Below, piece by piece: positions 8,364 through 15,208 of a stretch of 37,251 nucleotides of DNA (its first letter is position 1; each line of letters opens with the position of its first letter). The DNA is from an uncultured Myxococcales bacterium (GTDB lineage: Bacteria > Myxococcota_A > UBA9042). The notes under the pieces were generated by a model, which was given only the letters and a program-made list of their open reading frames with translations, had not been told where the DNA came from and made no database searches. The stretch spans positions 1-37,251 of the forward strand of contig CAITYF010000252.1 of NCBI GenBank assembly GCA_903896545.1, read 5' to 3'. The position numbers were made by a program, and so were the translations under genes.

Positions 8364-10079
8364 ATGCTTTCTCTCCTTCGCTTCCGTTCCCGCGCCGCGC
8401 TCTGTTTGCTCAGCGGCGCAACCTCTCTGAGCCTTGCCGCTTGCGGCACTACAACGACGGACGGCACAACTGCCGCCAACGGGAACACGACAGGTGAAGA
8501 CACCAGCATCGCCGGAGCGGATGCGGGCAGCGACGCCGGTGCGGATACCGCAACCGTGAGCAAGTTGGATCAAGCCAAGGTCTACATCAGCGACCCGAAG
8601 ACCGACAACCAGACAACGACGTTGGTAACGCTGGCGCATCCCACCGATCCCGATGGGCACTTGATTGGCGATTTTGCCGCTGTGAACAACTGCCTCGAAC
8701 AGGACGGCGGCGTTCCCTTGAAGTTCAACGGCTTTCAGGTCGGTTCCATGTGCGTGGAGACGCCGACGGTGACGCGCGACGAGGATCAAAGCTACTTGAG
8801 CATCGAACCGCCGGGCGACGACAGCGACCCGGAGGACAAGTTCGCTGAACTGATGATGTACTATCACGTCAATCAGATTCACGACTTCTATCAGGACGGC
8901 TTTGGTCTGGCGCTTGAGCACAACCCGATGGACGCGCTGGTCAACGTGACCTTCAACAGCGACATCAACTTGGGCGGCGGCACTGGTTGGCAGGGCTTCC
9001 CTAACGCGGCATTCATGCCGCCCGAAGCGTTCACCGCGTACGGCATGCCCAAGCGCGCCAACGGCGCCATCGTGTTCGGCCAGTACCAATCGACGGATTT
9101 CTCCTACGATGCGTCGGTGATTTATCACGAATACACCCACGCCATGGTGGGGACAACGCGTCTTTCCGGCGTGCTGGTGGACAGTTTTGGCCTGGACAAC
9201 CTGCCCGGCGCGATGAATGAAGGGTTCGCCGATTACTTCTCTTGCTCGCGTCGTGACAGCTCCATCGTCGGTCCGTATGCGCTCGGCTTCCAAGGCGATT
9301 TCTACGTGCGCGACTTGAGTCAAGGACGGATTTTCCCCGACGATCTGACGAGTGAAGTGCACGCCGATGGCAAGATCATCGGATCCACGTTGTGGGAAAT
9401 TCGCGGTGCCTTGGGCCAGCAGCAGGCCGATGAGATCATTCTGAACGCGCTGCAGAGCTTCACGTCGTCGACCAACCTCTACGGCGCGGGCAAGGCCATT
9501 CTGTCCGAGGCCAAGAAAGTCGACCCGCAGACCGGCACGAAGGTGAACAACATCCTCAAGGCGCACGGCATCATGAGCGGCGAACGCGCGAAGGCGTGGG
9601 CGAAGTTCTCGGCGCAGACTTCAGTGGAGCAGGTGCCGATTGCCATTGCGGGCACGGATCAGATTCAGCCCGGTTCGGGGCTCGACGATGGCGTGCCGGG
9701 CTACTTCCAGTTCGTCGTCAAGGATGTTCCCGCCGGCACGACGGGCATCACGCTGGCGTGGCGTGCGCAGACTGGTCAGTCGATGACCGGTGGCGGCGGC
9801 GCGCCTGACGTGCAGCTGGCGGTGAAGAAAGACGGGCTCGTCATGATCGGCGTTAAGCAGACGGTTGCCGACGCGATTGTGCAGGGAAAGACGAATGCCG
9901 CGTTTGGCGGCAAGGGTTGGCAGTCGGTCACGCTTTCGGGTGCGTGCCTGCCGGCTGCAGCGGGCAAGCTCTACGTCATGCTGCTCAACAAGGGTGCGAG
10001 CGGTGATGTGACGGATACGGACATCCAATTTGTAACCGACACGACCAAGTCGGTGAACGTGGTGACCTGTGCGAAATAA
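8364..10079 (+). CDS. M36 (fungalysin-type) zinc metalloprotease lipoprotein without propeptide
   Basis: 571 residues from ATG 8364 (GAGG at 8355-8358). The signal peptide ends in 'SLAAC', giving an envelope-anchored lipoprotein with a Thr/Gly/Asp-rich linker to about residue 70. The start of the M36 catalytic fold is recognisable ('AKVYISDPKTDN', 'GDFAAVNNC'), as is the family segment 'MMYYHVNQIHDFYQDGFGL'. The zinc site is intact: 'VIYHEYTHAMVG' gives His255, catalytic Glu256 and His259, and 'MNEGFADYFSC' gives Glu286 as third ligand. About 150 C-terminal residues look like a beta-sandwich domain. Unlike usual M36 precursors it has no FTP/PepSY region; that part is encoded separately 55 bp upstream. 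The frame is open far upstream, but the lipoprotein signal fixes the start. The stop overlaps the next gene by 11 bp. Confidence 0.92.
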   Translation: MLSLLRFRSRAALCLLSGATSLSLAACGTTTTDGTTAANGNTTGEDTSIAGADAGSDAGADTATVSKLDQAKVYISDPKTDNQTTTLVTLAHPTDPDGHLIGDFAAVNNCLEQDGGVPLKFNGFQVGSMCVETPTVTRDEDQSYLSIEPPGDDSDPEDKFAELMMYYHVNQIHDFYQDGFGLALEHNPMDALVNVTFNSDINLGGGTGWQGFPNAAFMPPEAFTAYGMPKRANGAIVFGQYQSTDFSYDASVIYHEYTHAMVGTTRLSGVLVDSFGLDNLPGAMNEGFADYFSCSRRDSSIVGPYALGFQGDFYVRDLSQGRIFPDDLTSEVHADGKIIGSTLWEIRGALGQQQADEIILNALQSFTSSTNLYGAGKAILSEAKKVDPQTGTKVNNILKAHGIMSGERAKAWAKFSAQTSVEQVPIAIAGTDQIQPGSGLDDGVPGYFQFVVKDVPAGTTGITLAWRAQTGQSMTGGGGAPDVQLAVKKDGLVMIGVKQTVADAIVQGKTNAAFGGKGWQSVTLSGACLPAAAGKLYVMLLNKGASGDVTDTDIQFVTDTTKSVNVVTCAK

Positions 10080-11274
10080 CTTCAAACGTATCCTGGCGTT
10101 CTTGGCTGTCGCCCATCTGGCGGCGTGCAGTGACACCGTGACCAATGCCGCGACCAACGCGGGGGCGGACGGCCAGTCGACGGCCGATTCCACTTTGGGC
10201 ACCGATGACGCGCTCGTGGATGCGGCGACGGACCTGGTCGACGCCGTGGCGGGCACCGATGCTGTTGCTGGAACGGACGCGGTCGAAGGAACAGATGCAG
10301 CGGTTGGAACCGACGCCGGGGCAGGAACCGACGCGGTTTCCGTCGACGTCGCGCCTGATTCTGGCTCTGGACCGGACGTCGCATCTGGATCGCTCGCAGA
10401 TCCGAACAAGAACGGTCCGTACTCGGTCGCGGAACTGGATGACAAGGCGAAGATCGCCGCCAGTGGTGACACCGTCGCGGTTCACTGCGTGTATCCGACC
10501 GCGGGTCCCTCGGCGGGTCCGTACCCGGTTATCACCATCGCGCACGGCATGCAGCTGTCGCCGGATAAGTACTACGAGTACGCCAAGCGCCTCGCGTCGT
10601 TTGGCTACGTCGCCATCACCGTCGACTTCCCAACTGACTTGTTCCTCGGCAACGACAACCCGAAGGAAGCGCAGGACATCGCGGGCGCGCTCGATTGGGC
10701 GGCGAGCAAGGGCGGCGTGCTGTTTGGCAAAGTGGACGAAAAGAACGCCGGCGCCCTGGGGCACTCGTTGGGCGGCAAGCTGTCCTTCCTCGCGACGACC
10801 ATCGATCCGCGTTTCAAGGCCGTGCTCGGTCTGGACCCGGTCGACGGCGGTGGTCCGCTCGGTTGCCAGTTGCCCAAGTGCGTCGACGTGACGGACAGCA
10901 TCGGCAAGCTCGCCATTCCGTCCGGCTTCGTCGGTGAGACGACCGATGCGTCCGGAGGCATGCAGCCATGTGCGCCTAAACTCAACAACTTCGAGACGTT
11001 CTACGCGGCCGTTCCGGCGCAGTCGTTCAAGGTCACCGTCAACGGCGCCAACCACATGAGCTTCCTCGACAACCAAACTGGCTGCATGGCCTGTGGCTTC
11101 TGCAACAAGGCGACGGCGGATCAGGCGAAGGTCACTGACCTGACGCGTTCCTACGTCGTGGCGTTCTTTGAGCGTCACCTGCGCGGACTGACTGGCTACG
11201 ATGACTACCTGACCGGCGCGACGGCGCAAGCCCGCTACGTGACGACCGGTCTGGCGACGATCGAGACGAAGTAA
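10069..11274 (+). CDS. alpha/beta-hydrolase lipoprotein (chlorophyllase/dienelactone-hydrolase-like)
   Basis: Starts with GTG 10069, inside the last codons of the protease gene, with GGTGA at 10061-10065 as ribosome site. The 401-residue product opens with a lipoprotein signal (MRNNFKRILAFLAVAHLAAC). Residues about 57-95 are a spacer made of degenerate 'GTDAV' repeats (five copies) ending in an Asp/Ser/Gly-rich stretch. The hydrolase domain follows: 'YPVITIAHGMQLSPDKYYEY' (oxyanion region), nucleophile elbow 'LGHSLGGKLSFLA' with Ser233, a likely acid in 'VLGLDPVDGG', and a histidine in 'VNGANHMSFLDNQTG'. This arrangement resembles chlorophyllase-like and polyester- or lipase-type hydrolases. 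Four cysteines near the end ('CMACGFC') may form disulfides. Co-translation with the protease suggests a secreted degradative pair; the substrate is unknown. Confidence 0.9.
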   Translation: MRNNFKRILAFLAVAHLAACSDTVTNAATNAGADGQSTADSTLGTDDALVDAATDLVDAVAGTDAVAGTDAVEGTDAAVGTDAGAGTDAVSVDVAPDSGSGPDVASGSLADPNKNGPYSVAELDDKAKIAASGDTVAVHCVYPTAGPSAGPYPVITIAHGMQLSPDKYYEYAKRLASFGYVAITVDFPTDLFLGNDNPKEAQDIAGALDWAASKGGVLFGKVDEKNAGALGHSLGGKLSFLATTIDPRFKAVLGLDPVDGGGPLGCQLPKCVDVTDSIGKLAIPSGFVGETTDASGGMQPCAPKLNNFETFYAAVPAQSFKVTVNGANHMSFLDNQTGCMACGFCNKATADQAKVTDLTRSYVVAFFERHLRGLTGYDDYLTGATAQARYVTTGLATIETK

Positions 11275-11332
11275 GGCCTTGTGGCAAGACAATTTGTCAC
11301 AAGCCCTTTGCCGTCGGCTGGGTCGGCAAGGG
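11275..11332. terminator. two hairpins between convergent genes
   Basis: The first stem pairs GGCCTTGTG (11275-11283) with CACAAGCC (11298-11305), with one bulged base. The second pairs CCCTTTGCCG (11304-11313) with CGGCAAGGG (11324-11332), again with one bulge. Both lie just after the hydrolase stop and about 80 bp beyond the end of the opposing gene; they probably end transcription from the left. Confidence 0.5.
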
Positions 11333-11412
11333 TGCCCGCTGCGCGACATGCCCGCTGACACGAGTTCAAGGTGATCGAGCGGCTGTGTCTCGACCCCTAA
11401 CACCGTTTCCGG

Positions 11413-12927
11413 TTACTCGCCCGGCTTCGGCCGCAAGAACCAGCCCGCCACGTGCACCACCGAGCTGAGCGGAAAGGCGGACGCTTCCAGCCGCAAGCCG
11501 TGGGGATCGCGGCGCAACGCCATGGACATCGGCTCCAGACGCGCGAACGCGGCTTGCCAGTTCGCTGCGTCCGTCTTGACCGGCTGCGGCGTGGAATGCA
11601 GGAGGAATCCCAAAACAACGTCGCCGTCCAGATCGGGTGTATCCGGCAGCGGATCCGGGCGATGCAGGGCGTGCACCACGTCCAACTCGGTCGGCGCCAC
11701 AATCAGCGTGTGGTCCACGCGCACCACGACGACTGGCGGATCCTGCGATACCCAGCCGGTGTGCCCCTCGATCGGCTTCGCCACCACGCTTTTGCCGCGC
11801 TGCGACGCCGTTTGCGCGAAGTGCTGGACCGCCGCGTCCGCGAGAGCTGCATCCCGCACCGTGAGCAAAGCCAGCCAATGCACGGGCACGTCCGGCGTCG
11901 CCGCCGCGCTCAGGTCCACGGCCAGCACCGCTTGCCCTGCCAGCGCGCGTTCCAACTGACTCCAATCTACGCCCGTCATCGCCAGAAGCCCCAGCCGACC
12001 ACTTGCAAGTCCGAGGCGCGCTTCCATCCATTGCGGCGGCAGCCAGGTCATCAGCCCATCGAAAATCTCCTGCAGGTTGAGCGACACGCGCAGCGCGACT
12101 ACGCCATCCTTGGGCAGAAAGTGGCTGAACGGATCCTTCGGCGCTTCCGTCCCAAAGATCTGCCGCAGCGACTCGGTGCCCTCGGTTGACAGCACGATGC
12201 GCCCCGCGGCGCGATCCGGCGCCATGACCAGCGAGAAGCCGCGTACGCGCTGGGTCACGTGTTCAAGCGCGGCCAGCTTCTTGTCGGTGAATTGCGGCTT
12301 GAGCGCCGCCAGCACGCCGTCCGCGTGGGCGTAGATCGCAGCGCGCGGACCGGTGGGCATGTCAGCAAATGCCGCACGCAGAACGGGATCCCCGGCCAAA
12401 CGCGGTCCAGTCGGCGCCTGCCATGCCGCGGCTGACAGCGACGCGACGGACCATTTCTCCTGCGGTTGCCACTTCAGCGCATCGGCCTTTGGGCTGCGCG
12501 GCGGACCATCTGCCACCCAGGCAAACGCGGGCAGTGCGGTTCCAGATGGCGATCGAGCGTCCAACGCAATCGCAAGGCCACGTTCTGGATCGACGCCAGC
12601 TTTCTGCCAGCCAGCAGCTTGCGCCGGATCAAAACCCAGCGCAGCCACGCGCGAATCGGTGGAGAGGAACGCGGAAAGTGCCCGTTTCTCGTCGTCGGAA
12701 AGCCCGACGGCGGCGCGATCAAACTCTTTCAGGAATTGGTCAGGGGATTCAAGCGCGACAAATCCTACCGTTTCTTTGGCTGGCAACATCTCCGCGACGC
12801 GCGGGGCCTGGGCGCGAGAAGGAACCAGAATCAACAGGATAGCGACGGCAATCGCCAGACCGCCGCCGGCCAGCCAGGCCACTTTGGGAATGCGGGCGAA
12901 GCCCTGTGGGGTGCTTGGACTGGTCAT
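11413..12927 (-). CDS. membrane-anchored periplasmic protein, DUF3352-like
   Basis: 504 residues. Start is ATG at 12925-12927 (reverse strand), preceded by GGAG at a good distance; upstream in-frame residues have no such site. After a short cytoplasmic N-terminus ('MTSPSTPQGFARIPK') comes one transmembrane helix ('LAGGGLAIAVAILLIL'), then a large domain exported to the periplasm. It contains several alternating alpha/beta units ('MLPAKETVGFVALESPDQF', 'VAALGFDPAQAAGWQKAG', 'VVALRVSLNLQEIFDGLM', 'VVARVDH'-like strands) of the kind seen in DUF3352-like bacterial proteins, whose role is unknown. No catalytic motif is visible. It is transcribed divergently from the response regulator-cyclase gene, with 119 bp between the starts, so the two may share a control region. 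Family assignment is tentative. Confidence 0.8.
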   Translation of the reverse strand: MTSPSTPQGFARIPKVAWLAGGGLAIAVAILLILVPSRAQAPRVAEMLPAKETVGFVALESPDQFLKEFDRAAVGLSDDEKRALSAFLSTDSRVAALGFDPAQAAGWQKAGVDPERGLAIALDARSPSGTALPAFAWVADGPPRSPKADALKWQPQEKWSVASLSAAAWQAPTGPRLAGDPVLRAAFADMPTGPRAAIYAHADGVLAALKPQFTDKKLAALEHVTQRVRGFSLVMAPDRAAGRIVLSTEGTESLRQIFGTEAPKDPFSHFLPKDGVVALRVSLNLQEIFDGLMTWLPPQWMEARLGLASGRLGLLAMTGVDWSQLERALAGQAVLAVDLSAAATPDVPVHWLALLTVRDAALADAAVQHFAQTASQRGKSVVAKPIEGHTGWVSQDPPVVVVRVDHTLIVAPTELDVVHALHRPDPLPDTPDLDGDVVLGFLLHSTPQPVKTDAANWQAAFARLEPMSMALRRDPHGLRLEASAFPLSSVVHVAGWFLRPKPGE

Positions 12928-13046
12928 GTTGTCTCCGAGTGCACATCGTGCCACTGGCGACGATACTGCTGCAAGAAAAGGGAATTGGCGAATGGGACGA
13001 TACACAGTAGTCTCTGGGCCTGCGATTGACCGGAGCGAGGGGCACT

Positions 13047-14111
13047 TTGACGCTTGAGCAGAACCCGGATCTGATGGCCCGTTATTCCGAGCTCAATGGG
13101 GCGCGCATCCTCGTTGTGGACGACAATCAGTCGATTCGCGTGGTTGTGCGCCGCTACTTGCAGAAATGCGGGGTTGTGATTACCGAAGCGTGCAACGGGG
13201 AAGAGGCGGTTGCCATCGCGTTGCGCGAGGATCCTGAGCTGATTCTGATGGACGTCGACATGCCGGTTATGGACGGGTTGACGGCGTGCCGCGTACTGCG
13301 CACCCACGAAATCACGCGATTCACGCCGTTGATTTTTCTCACAGGTCGGGACGACGAAGAACGCCACATTCAAGCGCTCACTGTGGGCGGCGACGACTTC
13401 ATGGCCAAGCCGTTCACGCCGCCGGTGCTGGTTGCGCGGATTGCGAACCTGGTTCACCGCCACCGGGCGGAGCAGGAAGTGCAGCGGCTCTTGCGTCTGG
13501 TGCGACAGTACGTGTCGCAGCCGGTGCGCGAAGGTAAGGCTTCGGGCGAGATCGAGACCGTGGAAGCGACGATCCTGTTCTCCGACCTGCGCGGGTTCAC
13601 GGCGACGAGCCTGCACGAAGATCCGACCATGGTGTTTCGCGCGATCAGCGCGGTGTTGGCCAAACAGACAGAGATGGTCGTGCGCCACGGCGGGTACGTT
13701 GACAAGTTCAGCGGCGACGGCATGTTGGCGGTCTTTGAAGGCCCCGATAACGCCGCGGAAGCGTGCCGTGCAGCGCAGGAAATCGTGCGATGGGCGCGGA
13801 CTTTTGAGGGCATTTCGTTCTGGAGCCCGCCGCCAGTCGGCATCGGCATTCACCACGGCACGTTCTTGCGCGGCGACCTCGGCGGCGAGTCCCAGCGCGA
13901 ATACACCGTCATTGGCGGCACCGTGAACATCGCCGCGCGCTTGTGTGGCGTCGCGAAAGCGTTGGAAATCATCATCTCCGACACCGTGCGCGAACGGTTC
14001 GTCGGCGATTTGCACTGCGGTCCCGCGGAATTCGTCGCGTTGAAAGGGTTGTCGGACGAGGCGCGGATCTACCGGTTGGACGGCGAAACTTCGGTCGGCA
14101 GCGTCACCTGA
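13047..14111 (+). CDS. response regulator with class III nucleotide cyclase output domain
   Basis: A two-domain cytoplasmic signalling protein of 354 residues. The receiver domain (residues about 17-135) has 'ARILVVDDNQSIRVVVRRYL', phospho-acceptor Asp69 in 'LILMDVDMPVMDG', and the conserved Thr and Lys in 'FLTGRDD' and 'FMAKPFTPP'. A short coiled linker leads to a class III adenylate/guanylate cyclase domain. Metal-binding aspartates are in 'ILFSDLRGFTATS' (Asp180) and 'DKFSGDGMLAVFE' (Asp224). 'REYTVIGGTVNIAARLC' carries the Asn and Arg of the transition-state site. The Lys before FSGDG plus Thr in EYTVIG suggests adenylate specificity of the IIIb subclass; this is inference. TTG 13047 has GAGCGAGGGG just before it; ATG 13074 is the alternative and lacks a ribosome site. 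Its 3' end overlaps the opposing gene by 43 bp. Confidence 0.92.
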   Translation: MTLEQNPDLMARYSELNGARILVVDDNQSIRVVVRRYLQKCGVVITEACNGEEAVAIALREDPELILMDVDMPVMDGLTACRVLRTHEITRFTPLIFLTGRDDEERHIQALTVGGDDFMAKPFTPPVLVARIANLVHRHRAEQEVQRLLRLVRQYVSQPVREGKASGEIETVEATILFSDLRGFTATSLHEDPTMVFRAISAVLAKQTEMVVRHGGYVDKFSGDGMLAVFEGPDNAAEACRAAQEIVRWARTFEGISFWSPPPVGIGIHHGTFLRGDLGGESQREYTVIGGTVNIAARLCGVAKALEIIISDTVRERFVGDLHCGPAEFVALKGLSDEARIYRLDGETSVGSVT

Positions 14112-15100
14112 TCGTGCACGTGCCAGATGATCGGCATCGGCATGTCGGACAATAGCCAAATGCCACCGTCTTGAGCCCAGCCTGCCGCCTCGCCGTGCGG
14201 CTCATCGGGCTGAGGCCAACGTTGCCACGCCACACGCGCCAGCGCCACACGCGCCGCATCCGCTGGACCCGAAAGCACGTCGCCCAAATCGGCGACAAGC
14301 AAACGCCCGTAGGTTCGCAGCACAAGGGTCTTTCCATTCGGATGCAGATCGGCCGCCGTCACGCGGAGCGCTTCGCCGTGGTCGGCTTGTTCGTCGCGCA
14401 GGTTCAGCGTGCCCAGCACTTCCACGCGCGGCGCGTCGCCCAACGTCACGCGATAAACAGTCGATGTCGCGTTATTGTGCTTGCTGAAGAGGACCACGCG
14501 CGCGTCCGGCAGCACGGCCATCGCCTCGATGTCGTCGGGCCCGCTCGGCAACGTGAACGCGAAGACCTCGACCTCGCCTTTCACCTTCAGCGTCTCGTCT
14601 TCTCCCGGCGCGGGCAGCGCGTGCGGTTCGGGCCAGCGCAGGATGTGCAGTTCTTTGCGCTCGGCGCGGTTATCGCCCGTGTCGGCGAGGTAGAGACACG
14701 ACGCCTGCGGATCCGCCGCTTGCGCGCCGCACGTCCCAATCGCGATGTCTTCCCAGTCCGTGCTCGGCACCTTCTTCAACTTCCAGGAAGCCAGCCGTTT
14801 GCCCGCTGGCGAAATCGCGTAGACGCGCGCCTTGTTGCCGCTGTCATTGTGCACCCACAGCACGTTGGGCAGTCGCCGGCTCGCCGCCACGCCGCTCAGT
14901 TCCGCCAGCGCGGCGTCGGTTGCCCGACCGCTTTGCACGATGCTTGGCCGCGCGCTTGGCGGGGAGAACTGCAGCAGGGGCGCGCTCTCCACAGGCGCAA
15001 CGGCCGCCTTGGTCGACTTGTCCTTCGAATGCGCTTCCTTGCACCCGAACGCCAACAGCGCGATTGCCACCCACGTCCATTTCCTGATTTGTCTGTGCAT
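14069..15100 (-). CDS. lipoprotein with predicted beta-propeller fold
   Basis: 343 residues. ATG 15098-15100 follows a GGGAG ribosome site and begins a lipoprotein signal (MHRQIRKWTWVAIALLAFGC), then a Lys/Ser-rich linker. The domain has the look of a six-bladed propeller: 'ELSGVAASRRLPNVLWVHND' followed by 'SGNKARVYAISPAGKRLASW', 'DWEDIAIG', 'CLYLADTGDNRAERKELHIL', 'DIEAMAVLPDARVVLFSKH' and 'VTAADLHPNGKTLVLRTYG'. The phrases 'WVHNDSG' and 'DTGDN' recur in secreted propeller proteins of many bacteria whose function is not known. The last 43 bp (its C-terminus and stop) lie on the opposite strand of the cyclase gene end. A divergent promoter region of about 108 bp separates it from the TonB-dependent receptor. 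Confidence 0.85.
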   Translation of the reverse strand: MHRQIRKWTWVAIALLAFGCKEAHSKDKSTKAAVAPVESAPLLQFSPPSARPSIVQSGRATDAALAELSGVAASRRLPNVLWVHNDSGNKARVYAISPAGKRLASWKLKKVPSTDWEDIAIGTCGAQAADPQASCLYLADTGDNRAERKELHILRWPEPHALPAPGEDETLKVKGEVEVFAFTLPSGPDDIEAMAVLPDARVVLFSKHNNATSTVYRVTLGDAPRVEVLGTLNLRDEQADHGEALRVTAADLHPNGKTLVLRTYGRLLVADLGDVLSGPADAARVALARVAWQRWPQPDEPHGEAAGWAQDGGIWLLSDMPMPIIWHVHDQVTLPTEVSPSNR

Positions 15101-15208
15101 CGCGCGCTGCTCCCGTTTCAACGTCAAGCTTAGGCACAACCGCGCGCGTGTCTACTCCCTCTCGTGCGCCGTTTGCCCTTGTGGCAAACTCCGCGTCCGG
15201 AGGCGACG

